Of a DNA stretch of 64,000 nt, positions 36,145 through 44,764 are shown piece after piece (positions within the stretch are counted from its first letter, which is position 1; each line of letters begins with the position of its first letter). The notes under the pieces are model-generated. The model was given only the letters and a program-made list of their open reading frames with translations, searched no databases and was not told where the DNA came from. Position numbers and translations under genes: made by a program. The stretch lies in NCBI RefSeq assembly GCF_003315345.1, contig NZ_QNRO01000012.1, positions 62,001 through 126,000 of the forward strand. The letters run 5' to 3'. This DNA comes from Marinobacter pelagius. Its GTDB lineage: Bacteria; Pseudomonadota; Gammaproteobacteria; Pseudomonadales; Oleiphilaceae.

Positions 36145-37956
36145 TCAGAGCGTCGGCCAAAGCGAATCAAACTCATCCTCACTGGCCACCGGGGTGTCGG
36201 CCTGGCTGGCGATGTTCAGCGCGGTATTGTTCTGAAGCTTCAGTTCGAACTGGCTGATACTGCCGGTGGAAGACACCTTGCGACCGAGCGTTCCCTGGTC
36301 CTGCCTGCCATCGTGCAGGAGGGAAATCCTGCTCCCTGACTGGAACGGCAGCCGGGGAGTGATCAGGGTGGCCGCCTGGTTGACCACGCTGATTTCCGGC
36401 AACAATAAACCCCGGAGGTATTCGCTGTTGTTGCCGATCTTCTGGAGCAGCCGGACGCCGCAGGGCGCGGCGCTGGGGGCCAGTAGTTCAATGCCTACCT
36501 GGGTGCCCTGGTGCTTGACCTGGCGGATCCAGCGCACCACGGCGACGCTCCAGGGATGGGATTGCTGTTCCCGCACGCCGAGAATCTCGCCAGCCTGGAT
36601 GGACGGGGGCACATTGGTTTCCCAGCCAACACAGTAGCCGCCAGGGCTGGTGTTGATCAGAAGGGCCTGGTGGGAGCGGGGCAGATTCTTCTCCGGAATC
36701 GGATCTGCTGCGGGCTTGCCGAAATAGCCACCGCGAAAGTTGATCGGGGTGTCGGGAGAGGAATGCCGCTCCTCGCTGGGGCCGGCATCATGGGCGCCGG
36801 CCCAGGCGTCTTCCGCTTTCTTCGATTCGGTCAGGAAGTGGTTGTCCTCTTCCTCCCGGGCGCTGGCATTACCACTGACAAACTCCGCGAAGGATTTTTC
36901 ACCGGCGATGAAATAATGGACAGCGGTAAGGCCGACGCAGACCTCCAGGGTGCCCTGGCTGGCAATGCGGTTGAAGTTGCGTTTGGCCAGGATGCCGAGG
37001 GCCTGGCTCAGGTGAGTCAGCAGGGTGTCGCTGATATTGGCCGGGATACGCAGGGGATTTTCTTTTTCCTGGTGCGTGCGCCGTGCCTGGAGCGTCTCGG
37101 AAACCATGTTGGACAGCTCCCGGGTGTCGAAACCGAAGCTGTCGTCACCGGGCTGGTTATCGAGCAGACTGCGATAGATCGGCGGATTGTCATGCTCCAT
37201 GTTCACTACAAACAGGCTGTCTTCGCCAATATCCGGGCCGCACTGGGTGTGTTCTGTCCAGGTCTCGAACAGCTCGTAGGCCTGGTTGAGTTCGGACTGC
37301 CGCAACTGGTTGGGGCGAGCGCAACCAAGCAGCAGAACCCGCTTGTAACTGTCGGCCAGGGAGCTGGTGCGGCGGGACTTCAGGGTGTTGTCTTCCACCT
37401 GAAGATGGGCCATGCCGTTTCGGTAGGCGAAACGGTAAAGGCGATGGCACTCCAGCCAGCTGCGAGCAGGGCTCGGGCAATAAAGCTGATGGGAGCGCAG
37501 GATAGTGGCGGACAGTTCCGAGATGGCCCGGTGGATTGCCATGGTGACGGGCTTACGGTTTCTGTCCAGGCCGCCGTTGTCGAGGCCGTCGAGGATGCAA
37601 ATCTTGTAACCGGTGGCCAGGTGCATCTGCAGTGCCTGGGCCAGGTTGGCAATCTTGCGCTGTTTCTCGGGAAGGGCGACGGCGAGGCCCAGGTAATGCC
37701 GGGACAGCTCGTTGCAGACAAAATGGATCTTCTCCCGGATCAGCTCCAGAAACTGCAATCTCTGCTGGGGCGCGACCGAAAGGTGGTTCAGCTCGATGAT
37801 CGCATGGTAGAGCTGCCGGGACACCTCGCCAATGTTGGCCATGGGCAACTGAGCCACCCAGTTGCGGAAGGGCTTCGGCGCCGTTTCGCAAAAGGACAGG
37901 GTCGTGGTTTTCTGTTCCGGTACTCGTAGATCAGGTTTCAGAATCGTGCCTTCCAT
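36145..37956 (-). CDS. PilZ-like regulatory protein next to fimX
   Basis: A 603-residue soluble protein. The N-terminal 350 residues are helical, and the C-terminal 170 are beta-rich, with RSHQALLINTSPGGYCVGWE, LGVREQQSHPWSVAVVRWIRQVKHQGTQVGIELLAPSA and a closing beta segment. The NTSPGG(Y) and VGIELL text resembles a PilZ domain, which binds c-di-GMP, though the classical RxxxR is not obvious. The gene sits beside fimX, where Pseudomonas carries a comparable gene. A link to pilus or motility control through c-di-GMP is inferred from position and fold. A 195-bp gap separates it from fimX. The leader contains two GTCGAC hexamers (38018-38023 and 38040-38045). Confidence 0.7.
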   Translation of the reverse strand: MEGTILKPDLRVPEQKTTTLSFCETAPKPFRNWVAQLPMANIGEVSRQLYHAIIELNHLSVAPQQRLQFLELIREKIHFVCNELSRHYLGLAVALPEKQRKIANLAQALQMHLATGYKICILDGLDNGGLDRNRKPVTMAIHRAISELSATILRSHQLYCPSPARSWLECHRLYRFAYRNGMAHLQVEDNTLKSRRTSSLADSYKRVLLLGCARPNQLRQSELNQAYELFETWTEHTQCGPDIGEDSLFVVNMEHDNPPIYRSLLDNQPGDDSFGFDTRELSNMVSETLQARRTHQEKENPLRIPANISDTLLTHLSQALGILAKRNFNRIASQGTLEVCVGLTAVHYFIAGEKSFAEFVSGNASAREEEDNHFLTESKKAEDAWAGAHDAGPSEERHSSPDTPINFRGGYFGKPAADPIPEKNLPRSHQALLINTSPGGYCVGWETNVPPSIQAGEILGVREQQSHPWSVAVVRWIRQVKHQGTQVGIELLAPSAAPCGVRLLQKIGNNSEYLRGLLLPEISVVNQAATLITPRLPFQSGSRISLLHDGRQDQGTLGRKVSSTGSISQFELKLQNNTALNIASQADTPVASEDEFDSLWPTL

Positions 37957-38112
37957 GAATTCGCGCCAATGTCTGGGCCACCGTCGGTTTCCCTTATGTT
38001 TTTATGTGTAACCCATAGTCGACTGTAAAATAGCAAACGGTCGACGAAAAGCGAGAAGATCACGAGTTAACAAACTTTTGCAAGTGATTGGCGTCCAGGT
38101 TTGTGATCTCGC

Positions 38113-39153
38113 TCACGGCCACAGGTCCAGAGGCGTCTTGCTTTCTTCGCCCGGAACCTCTCTGACCAGTTTCGGAACCAGGAAGCCGGGTAGCCGCTTG
38201 AGCAGCTCCCGCATCAGCTGGCGCGCCTCATTATCGACCACGTCGAAGTGATGGGCGCCGGCTACAGGGTCGAAGGCGTGCAGGTAGTAGGGCATGACTC
38301 CGGCCGCAAACAGGGTTTCACTCAGATCCTCAAGGATGTCCGCGGTGTCGTTGACGCCCCTGAGGATCACGCTCTGGTTCAGCAGCGTGGCTCCGGCCGC
38401 GCGCAGGTAACCCAGGGCCCGTCGGGTCGGCGTGTCAATCTCGGCGGGGTGGTTGATGTGCAGCACGATGACCACCTGCAGCGGCGAGCTGCTGATCCAC
38501 TTGAGCAGGGCGTCGCACACACGCTGGGGAATCACCACCGGCAGCCGGGTGTGCAACCGGATTCTCCGGATGTGGGGCACCCTGGCGATGTCCTCTGCCC
38601 AGCGGGCCAGCAGGCGATCATTGACCGCCAGGGGATCGCCCCCGCTGAATATGACCTCATTGATCTCCGGGCTGTTCCTGAGCGTGCGCAGCACCTCCTC
38701 CCGGTCCTCGGGGGTAAGGCGCTGCTCTTCATAGGGAAAGTGCCGGCGAAAGCAGTAGCGGCAGTTGATGGCACACTGGCCGGTGACCATGAGCAGCGCC
38801 CGGCTACGATACTTCCGGATCAGCCCGATGGTCTGGATAGCCCCATTCTCCTGCAGAGGATCCCGGATGAAACCGGACACCTCGGCCGTCTCCTCCAGCC
38901 GCGGCAGCACCTGGCGCAGCAGCGGATCGTCGGGATCTCCGGGCGTCATCCGGGCGATAAAAGGCTCCGGTACCCGGATCGGAAACAGCCGGTGGCCGGC
39001 CCGCGCACCTTCCAGCCAGGATTCGGCGGGCAGCTTCAGCCGCTCCAGCAGCGCCTCGGGCGTGGTGACCGAGCCTGAGAGCAGTTCCTGCCAGCTCCGG
39101 GAATCCTGTTCACAGATGTGGGCTTCTATACGGGCGGGGGTTCGCTGTATCAT
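38113..39153 (-). CDS. epmB: EF-P (R)-beta-lysylation radical-SAM protein, lysine 2,3-aminomutase family
   Basis: A 346-residue radical-SAM enzyme. The iron-sulfur motif is CAINCRYCFRR, and the KamA family texts FSGGDPLAVND and RLHTRLPVVIPQRV are present, with LRGVNDTADIL in the substrate region. EpmB converts lysine to (R)-beta-lysine, which EpmA attaches to EF-P. The gene is divergent from efp, and epmA lies directly after efp, so the complete modification set is clustered. The efp-epmB gap is only 45 bases, so the promoters must overlap each other or the coding ends. Confidence 0.95.
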   Translation of the reverse strand: MIQRTPARIEAHICEQDSRSWQELLSGSVTTPEALLERLKLPAESWLEGARAGHRLFPIRVPEPFIARMTPGDPDDPLLRQVLPRLEETAEVSGFIRDPLQENGAIQTIGLIRKYRSRALLMVTGQCAINCRYCFRRHFPYEEQRLTPEDREEVLRTLRNSPEINEVIFSGGDPLAVNDRLLARWAEDIARVPHIRRIRLHTRLPVVIPQRVCDALLKWISSSPLQVVIVLHINHPAEIDTPTRRALGYLRAAGATLLNQSVILRGVNDTADILEDLSETLFAAGVMPYYLHAFDPVAGAHHFDVVDNEARQLMRELLKRLPGFLVPKLVREVPGEESKTPLDLWP

Positions 39154-39198
39154 AGCGACCTTTGAAATTTTAACGACATTGTGTCAGGTGGACATTTC

Positions 39199-39774
39199 AT
39201 GGCTTCATATTCTACCAACGAATTCCGCGGCGGTCTTAAGGTTTTGCTGGATGGCGACCCCTGTATCATTCTCGAGAACGAGTTTGTAAAGCCGGGCAAG
39301 GGCCAGGCCTTCAACCGGGTAAAACTGCGGAACCTGATGACCAACCGCGTCTGGGAGCGGACCTTCAAGTCCGGCGAGAGCCTTGAGGCGGCCGACGTGA
39401 TCGAACAGGACATGGAATACCTCTACACCGACGGTGAGTTCTGGCACTTCATGAAAACCGACGGATCATTCGAACAGTATCCCGCCGACGCCAAGGCGGT
39501 GGGCGATACCGTCAAGTGGCTCAAAGAGCAGGACGTCTACACCGTAACCCTTTACAACGGCGCTCCTCTGACCGTGAGCCCGCCCAACTTTGTCGAGTTG
39601 GAAGTGGTGGATACCGATCCGGGCATGAAAGGCGACACCGCCCAGGGTGGCTCCAAGCCGGCCACCCTGTCCACCGGTGCCGTTGTCAACGTGCCCCTGT
39701 TCATCACCATCGGTGAAGTGCTGAAGGTCGACACCCGGACCGGCGAGTACGTCAGCCGCGTCAAGAGCAGCTGA
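39199..39774 (+). CDS. efp: Translation elongation factor P
   Basis: A 191-residue protein from the ATG at 39199, with AGGTGG as ribosome site; an upstream start at 39181 is unlikely. It begins [19 protein letters not shown]. The modification loop reads KPGKGQAF with Lys34 at the tip, so it is of the beta-lysylated type, not the rhamnosylated arginine type of P. aeruginosa. EF-P rescues ribosomes stalled on polyproline. epmA follows after 7 bases and epmB is divergent, completing the pathway. Confidence 0.98.
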   Translation: MASYSTNEFRGGLKVLLDGDPCIILENEFVKPGKGQAFNRVKLRNLMTNRVWERTFKSGESLEAADVIEQDMEYLYTDGEFWHFMKTDGSFEQYPADAKAVGDTVKWLKEQDVYTVTLYNGAPLTVSPPNFVELEVVDTDPGMKGDTAQGGSKPATLSTGAVVNVPLFITIGEVLKVDTRTGEYVSRVKSS

Positions 39775-39781
39775 TTCGGCA

Positions 39782-40750
39782 ATGACTGATCAACCTGTCT
39801 GGCAGCCCGCTGCCTCGCAGGCTGCCCTGAAAAGCCGTGCACAACAACTTGCGTTTGTGCGCGGCTTTTTTGCGCAAAGAGGGGTAATGGAAGTCGAAAC
39901 CCCGGTGCTGGGGCGCTGTGGCGTGACCGATGTTAACCTCGATGGCATCCCGGCGCAGGTATCCGCCTCCGGCATCGAGGGTGGCTGGCTGCAGACATCC
40001 CCGGAATACCACATGAAACGCCTGCTGGCCGCCGGCTCCGGCCCGATCTATCAGGTCTCGAAGGTCTTCCGCAATGGTGAGCGGGGCCGGCGCCACAACC
40101 CGGAGTTCTCGATGCTGGAGTGGTACCGGCCGGGATTTGATGACCGGGAGCTGATGACCGAGGTCTCCGACCTGGTATGCGGCTGGCTGGGCTGCGAGCG
40201 ACCGGAGGTCCTGTATTACCGGGACGCTGTGAAGACCTGGGCGCACGTGGACCCGTTCGAGTCCACGGAGCGGGAGCTGATGCGCCGCTGCGAGGAATGG
40301 CTGGAGCCGGAACAGCTGGCAGGACTGGGGCGGGATGGTTGTCTGGACCTGCTGATGAGCTTTGCCGTCGAGCCCAACCTGGGCATTGATCGCCCGGTGT
40401 TTATCACCGGCTATCCGGCTTCCCAGGCGTCACTGGCCCGGGTGTCGGAACATCAGGGCTACCCTGTCGCGCACCGTTTCGAGCTGTATGTCCGGGGGCT
40501 GGAGCTCTGTAACGGCTACTGGGAGCTGACCGACCCGATCGAGCAGCGGCGCCGGTTCGAGGCGGATAACCATCAACGCCGATTGTCCGGAGAACCTGAG
40601 ATGCCCATTGATGACGCGTTCCTGGCGGCGCTGGAGCAGGGCCTGCCGGATTGCGCCGGCGTCGCCCTGGGGCTGGACCGGCTGCTGATGCTCAAGCTGG
40701 GGGCTGAGGATATTTCAGAAGTGCTGGCCTTCCCGTTCGAGCGCGCCTGA
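39782..40750 (+). CDS. epmA: EF-P lysyl-lysine ligase
   Basis: A 322-residue class II lysyl-tRNA-synthetase-like protein lacking the anticodon-binding domain. Motif 2 (FRNGERGRRHNPEFSMLEWYRP) and motif 3 (GVALGLDRLLMLKLG) are clear. EpmA (also PoxA, GenX) activates (R)-beta-lysine and transfers it to Lys34 of EF-P. It starts 7 bases after efp, so expression is coupled. It converges on psd with only 2 bases between the stop codons. Confidence 0.97.
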   Translation: MTDQPVWQPAASQAALKSRAQQLAFVRGFFAQRGVMEVETPVLGRCGVTDVNLDGIPAQVSASGIEGGWLQTSPEYHMKRLLAAGSGPIYQVSKVFRNGERGRRHNPEFSMLEWYRPGFDDRELMTEVSDLVCGWLGCERPEVLYYRDAVKTWAHVDPFESTERELMRRCEEWLEPEQLAGLGRDGCLDLLMSFAVEPNLGIDRPVFITGYPASQASLARVSEHQGYPVAHRFELYVRGLELCNGYWELTDPIEQRRRFEADNHQRRLSGEPEMPIDDAFLAALEQGLPDCAGVALGLDRLLMLKLGAEDISEVLAFPFERA

Positions 40751-40752
40751 AC

Positions 40753-41610
40753 TCAGGCGAGCTCGCCAAAAGCCTCACCCATGCGCACGGTTTTGCCGGC
40801 AACCTGATTCTCTTTCCAGCTTACAGCACCCTTGGGCATCACCATGATCACCGTGGAGCCCAGCCGGAACCGGCCCATCTCCTCGCCCTTGGCAAACTCC
40901 CGGGCCTGCTCGCCCTCGTACTGGAAGTCGGTGACGAGACCGTTGCCGGGCACCACCACGCCGGACCAGGTGGTCTCGACACTGCCAACGATCATCGCGC
41001 CCACCAGCACCATCGCCATGGGGCCGGCGTCGGTATCGAAGATGCACACCACCCGCTCGTTGCGGGCAAACAGGTTGGGAACGTGCTCGGCGGTCACCGG
41101 ATTGACCGAAAACAGCTTGCCGGGGATGTGCACCATCTCCCGCAGCTTGCCCGCCATGGGCATATGGATGCGGTGATAGTCGCTGGGGGCGAGGTAAATG
41201 GTGGCAAACTCGCCTTCGGAAAATGCTTCGGTGCGCTGCAGGTTATCCCCCAGCAACTCATTCAGGCTGAAAGACTGGCCCTTGGCCTGGAAAACCCGAT
41301 CACCGGTCACCTGGCCCAGTTGGGAAATCTTGCCGTCCACCGGACTGACAAGGGTCTTCTCACCCTCGGCAATGGGGCGGACACCCGGCTTCAGTGCCCG
41401 GGTGAAAAACGCATTGAAGCTCGCGTAAGCAGTCGGATCCGGTTCCGCAGCCTCACTCATATCCACGCCATAGCGGCCGATAAACCACTTCACCACACGG
41501 TCCTTCAAAGCCGGACTGCCTTCGCTATCCGCAAACCGACCGGCAAGACGTGAAACAGCCAGCTGTGGAGTGAGGTACTGGCTCAGAACGAACAGTTTAT
41601 CGAACATCAA
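40753..41610 (-). CDS. psd: Phosphatidylserine decarboxylase (pyruvoyl-dependent)
   Basis: A 285-residue membrane-associated proenzyme. The self-cleavage motif is LGST in GRFRLGSTVIMVMPKG near residue 253; cleavage between Gly and Ser produces the pyruvoyl group. DYHRIHMP and VLVGAMIVGSVETTW are standard family texts. It makes phosphatidylethanolamine. The start is one of two adjacent ATGs (41610 or 41607). It lies 79 bases after rsgA on the same strand. The gene order rsgA-psd-fimX is Pseudomonas-like, but the flagellar motor genes that lie there in Pseudomonas are absent. Confidence 0.96.
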   Translation of the reverse strand: MMFDKLFVLSQYLTPQLAVSRLAGRFADSEGSPALKDRVVKWFIGRYGVDMSEAAEPDPTAYASFNAFFTRALKPGVRPIAEGEKTLVSPVDGKISQLGQVTGDRVFQAKGQSFSLNELLGDNLQRTEAFSEGEFATIYLAPSDYHRIHMPMAGKLREMVHIPGKLFSVNPVTAEHVPNLFARNERVVCIFDTDAGPMAMVLVGAMIVGSVETTWSGVVVPGNGLVTDFQYEGEQAREFAKGEEMGRFRLGSTVIMVMPKGAVSWKENQVAGKTVRMGEAFGELA

Positions 41611-41689
41611 AACGAACCCTTTGCTTGAGAAGGCGCGCAGTTTAGCAAAACGGCATAGACGTGTAGATACGGTTTTACCGCTTTGCGAA

Positions 41690-42745
41690 TCAGTCCACCT
41701 TCAGGCCCCGGGCCTGCTGCTCGGCCATGTCCGCCAGAATCCGGTGAAAACTCTTCAGCCGCTCCGGACTGATCCGCCCGTCCGCGGCCGCCGCCTCCAG
41801 GGCACACCCAGGATCTCCCATGTGCCGGCAATTCCGGAACTTGCAAGTGCCGATCAACTCCCGGATCTCCCGAAAACCGTACTCGATCTCCTGCGGCGTC
41901 ATGTGCCACAGCCCGAACTCCCGGATACCCGGCGAATCAATCAGATCCCCGCCCAGGGGCAGATGGAAAAGCTTGGCCGTCGTGGTGGTGTGGATCCCCT
42001 TGCCGGTGCTCTCCGAAACCGCCCCGACCCGAAGCGACTCCCCCGGCAGCAGCGTCTGGATAATCGACGACTTGCCGACACCGGACTGACCCACAAACAC
42101 ACTGGTCTGATCCTTCACCAGTGCAGCAACCTCCGGCGCCGGCTCATTACCGGACTCGGCGGCCGAAGTACGCACCACCTCATAGCCCAGACTCTCATAA
42201 CGGGACAGCAGCTCTTCAATCTGCTCCCGGTTCCCATCGGTAATCAGATCCGTCTTGTTCAGCAGAATCACCGCCGGAATATCACTGGTCTCCGAAGCCA
42301 CCAGATACCGGTCAATCAGGTTGTCGTGAGGCTCCGGCTCCGGCGCAATCACCAGAATGATGTGATCAATATTCGCCGCCACCGGCTTCAGCGCCCCGAA
42401 ATTGTCCGGCCGTTGCAGCAGATTCTGGCGATCACAACGGGCAACAATCACCCCGGTGTCACTCTTGCCCTTGCGCCAGACCACCCGGTCACCGGTCACC
42501 AGGCTGTCGATGTTGGCCCGGACAAAACAGCGGAAAACCGTCCCGGAATCCTCGCCCTCCAGCGCCTCCACATCCAGCTGCTGGCCATAATGGGCGATGA
42601 TCAGCCCCTCCTGCTCCGTCCCCAGTTCACCGGCCTCGGCCTGCTGTTCAATGGCCTTTTCCTTTCTGGCCGCACGGGCTGCCCGCTCCTGCTGGACCTT
42701 CTTGATACGCCACTGTTGCTGTTTGTTCAGTCGCCGTTTTGCCAT
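41690..42745 (-). CDS. rsgA: Small ribosomal subunit biogenesis GTPase
   Basis: A 351-residue protein with a basic N-terminus (MAKRRLNKQQQWRIKK), an OB-fold (about 60-120), a circularly permuted GTPase domain (NKTDL, then GQSGVGKSSIIQTLL, then DSPGI) and a C-terminal zinc-binding domain (CKFRNCRHMGDPGCAL). RsgA releases RbfA and matures the 30S subunit. It is divergent from orn across a 254-bp gap that contains the hairpin element at 42863-42968. Confidence 0.97.
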   Translation of the reverse strand: MAKRRLNKQQQWRIKKVQQERAARAARKEKAIEQQAEAGELGTEQEGLIIAHYGQQLDVEALEGEDSGTVFRCFVRANIDSLVTGDRVVWRKGKSDTGVIVARCDRQNLLQRPDNFGALKPVAANIDHIILVIAPEPEPHDNLIDRYLVASETSDIPAVILLNKTDLITDGNREQIEELLSRYESLGYEVVRTSAAESGNEPAPEVAALVKDQTSVFVGQSGVGKSSIIQTLLPGESLRVGAVSESTGKGIHTTTTAKLFHLPLGGDLIDSPGIREFGLWHMTPQEIEYGFREIRELIGTCKFRNCRHMGDPGCALEAAAADGRISPERLKSFHRILADMAEQQARGLKVD

Positions 42746-42862
42746 AAATGATTTCAGAGATCCCGTGAAAGTTCGTCATCGACCGTGCCATCATACTGGA
42801 ATCACCGATTGGTCGCTGTACTATGGTGCGAACCACAGCGACTATATCTCCAGAATATGGGG

Positions 42863-42968
42863 TGGCGGTGGGGCGACCTATCCGGGAATGTTGAAGGCCA
42901 GGGATGGCCTGAAACAAGCGCACATGGACGTGCTCGTAGCGGTTCCCGGATAGGTCGCCCCGCCGCCA
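42863..42968. repeat. Long inverted repeat enclosing two GGA-hexaloop hairpins
   Basis: Arms at 42863-42888 and 42943-42968 are 26 bases long with one mismatch. The 54-base interior holds two small hairpins: AGGCC-AGGGAT-GGCCT at 42895-42910 and GCAC-ATGGAC-GTGC at 42920-42933. Both loops are six bases long and centred on GGA, the format recognised by CsrA/RsmA. It lies between divergent rsgA and orn with no associated frame. It may be a dispersed intergenic repeat of this lineage, a structured RNA, or both. Confidence 0.6.
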
Positions 42969-42999
42969 GCGAGCACCAAAATCAGAAGGTTAGGAAAAC

Positions 43000-43542
43000 A
43001 TGGCAGAAGGCAATCGCCTGGTCTGGATCGACCTGGAAATGACCGGCCTCGATCCGGAAAAAGAACGCATCATAGAAATGGCCACCATCATCACCGATGC
43101 AGAACTCAACATCATCGCCGAAGGCCCCGTCATCGCCGTCCACCAGCCCGACAGCCTCCTCGAGGCCATGGACGAATGGTGCACCAACACCCACGGAGCC
43201 AGCGGCCTCACCAAACGCGTCAAAGAAAGCACCATCACCGAATCGGCGGCCGAACAGGAAACCCTCGCGTTCCTCAAAAAACACGTGGGCGCCGGAAAAT
43301 CACCCCTGTGCGGCAACAGCATAGGCCAGGACCGCCGCTTCCTGGTGAAGTACATGCCCGAACTTGAGGCCTTCTTCCACTATCGCAACCTCGACGTCTC
43401 CACCGTCAAAGAACTCGCCCGCCGATGGCGCCCCGACGTACTCGATGGCGTCAAGAAAAAAGGCAGCCACCTGGCACTCGACGACATCCGCGACTCCATC
43501 AACGAACTGCGCCACTACCGCGATCACTTCTTCAAGCTGTAA
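43000..43542 (+). CDS. orn: Oligoribonuclease
   Basis: A 180-residue DEDDh exonuclease. Exo motif I is [16 protein letters not shown], motif II is [16 protein letters not shown], and the C-terminal [19 protein letters not shown] carries motif III. It hydrolyses short RNAs down to mononucleotides, including pGpG produced by EAL enzymes, so it completes c-di-GMP breakdown. Codon use in the 3' half is unusually C-rich (runs of CACC and CGCC) compared with neighbours. It overlaps the convergent queG by 11 bases. Confidence 0.97.
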   Translation: MAEGNRLVWIDLEMTGLDPEKERIIEMATIITDAELNIIAEGPVIAVHQPDSLLEAMDEWCTNTHGASGLTKRVKESTITESAAEQETLAFLKKHVGAGKSPLCGNSIGQDRRFLVKYMPELEAFFHYRNLDVSTVKELARRWRPDVLDGVKKKGSHLALDDIRDSINELRHYRDHFFKL

Positions 43543-44617
43543 GCCCGTGCCGGCGCAACGCCCAGTGCACATGCTCACGGACCATCTCTGACGGATGGTC
43601 CGCCCGCTGCTTCAGCGCCTCCACCACCGGAATAGTGGTGGGCGCGTTGCCCAGCCCCACCGCCAGATTCCTGAGCCAGCCCTCGTAGCCGGTGCGCCGG
43701 ATTGCCGACCCCTCGGTCCGCTTCAGGAACTGTTCCTCCGTCCACAGGAACAGCTCAGCCAGCGAACTGTTATCCAGACCATGCCTGGGCTGGAAATCCT
43801 GTTCCGCCGTCGGCTTGCTGAACTTGTTCCAGGGGCAGACCAGCTGGCAATCATCACAGCCGAACACCCGGTTACCCATCTTCGGGCGCAACTCCTCCGG
43901 AATGGAGCCTTTCAGCTCAATGGTCAGGTAACTGATACAGCGACGGGCATCCAGCAGATGAGGGCCGACAAAGGCGTCCGTCGGGCACACCTCCAGGCAG
44001 GCGGAACAACTGCCACAGTGTTCGGTTTCAAAGGGTGGATCCACAGGGAGTGGGGCGCTGGTAAAAATCTCGCCCAGGAAGAAAAACGACCCGGCCTTCG
44101 GGTGAATCACCATATTGTTCTTGCCGATCCAGCCCAGTCCGGCCCTTTGGGCCAGTGCGCGCTCCAGCACCGGAGCGCTGTCAACGAAGGCCCGGTACTC
44201 GAACCCGCTGACCGCCTCATCGATCCATTTCGCCAGTGTAGCCAGGCGCTTGCGCATCAGCTTGTGGTAGTCCCGACCCAGGGCATAGCGGGTCACGTAG
44301 GCGGTTTCCCGGTCAGTGAGCGCTTGTTTCGGGTTGTCCGGCGCCGGCAGATAATCCATGCGTACCGAGATGATCCGCGCCGTGCCGTGCACCAGCGAAG
44401 TCGGGGTGTAACGCTTGTCGCCATGATGCCCCATGTACTCCATCTCGCCCTGGTATCCCTCGGCCAGCCAGGCCTGCAACCGGTCGGCGTGGGGGCCGGT
44501 CTCCGGCAGGGTGATGCCGGCATCGGCAAAACCCAGCTCTCGCGCCCATTGCCGGATTTTACCCGGCAAATCATCGAGTTCGGGCGGTGCTGGTGGAGTT
44601 TCTTTCGGCTCGGTCAT
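43532..44617 (-). CDS. queG: Epoxyqueuosine reductase
   Basis: A 361-residue cobalamin- and iron-sulfur-dependent enzyme. The catalytic aspartate lies in [23 protein letters not shown], and two [4Fe-4S] motifs are visible: [16 protein letters not shown] and [16 protein letters not shown]-like C-terminal end follows. It performs the last step of queuosine synthesis in tRNA. The gene lies between orn and nnrE/D, as in Pseudomonas. Its stop lies inside the orn coding end. Confidence 0.96.
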   Translation of the reverse strand: MTEPKETPPAPPELDDLPGKIRQWARELGFADAGITLPETGPHADRLQAWLAEGYQGEMEYMGHHGDKRYTPTSLVHGTARIISVRMDYLPAPDNPKQALTDRETAYVTRYALGRDYHKLMRKRLATLAKWIDEAVSGFEYRAFVDSAPVLERALAQRAGLGWIGKNNMVIHPKAGSFFFLGEIFTSAPLPVDPPFETEHCGSCSACLEVCPTDAFVGPHLLDARRCISYLTIELKGSIPEELRPKMGNRVFGCDDCQLVCPWNKFSKPTAEQDFQPRHGLDNSSLAELFLWTEEQFLKRTEGSAIRRTGYEGWLRNLAVGLGNAPTTIPVVEALKQRADHPSEMVREHVHWALRRHGLTA

Positions 44618-44764
44618 GGCTGCAACGTAAGCGGGCGTGGTCCGGGTGGATTCACTGCGGAAGTTTAATTTGATTAAGTTATGACCTTTTTCACTGTTTT
44701 GCTATGCTTTACAGGTATCTGGCCAATTTTCTTAAACCGGTTTCTGTAACGGGAGCTCAGGCTC

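Noticed and set aside
36511-37929. 472-residue open frame antisense to the PilZ-like gene
   Set aside because: Composition is that of a high-GC antisense shadow and no domain is recognisable; the minus-strand gene fits the fimX neighbourhood.
40741-40764. CGCCTGA/TCAGGCG inverted repeat at the epmA-psd junction as a terminator
   Set aside because: The loop would be only two bases and the repeat includes both stop codons; there is no U tract.
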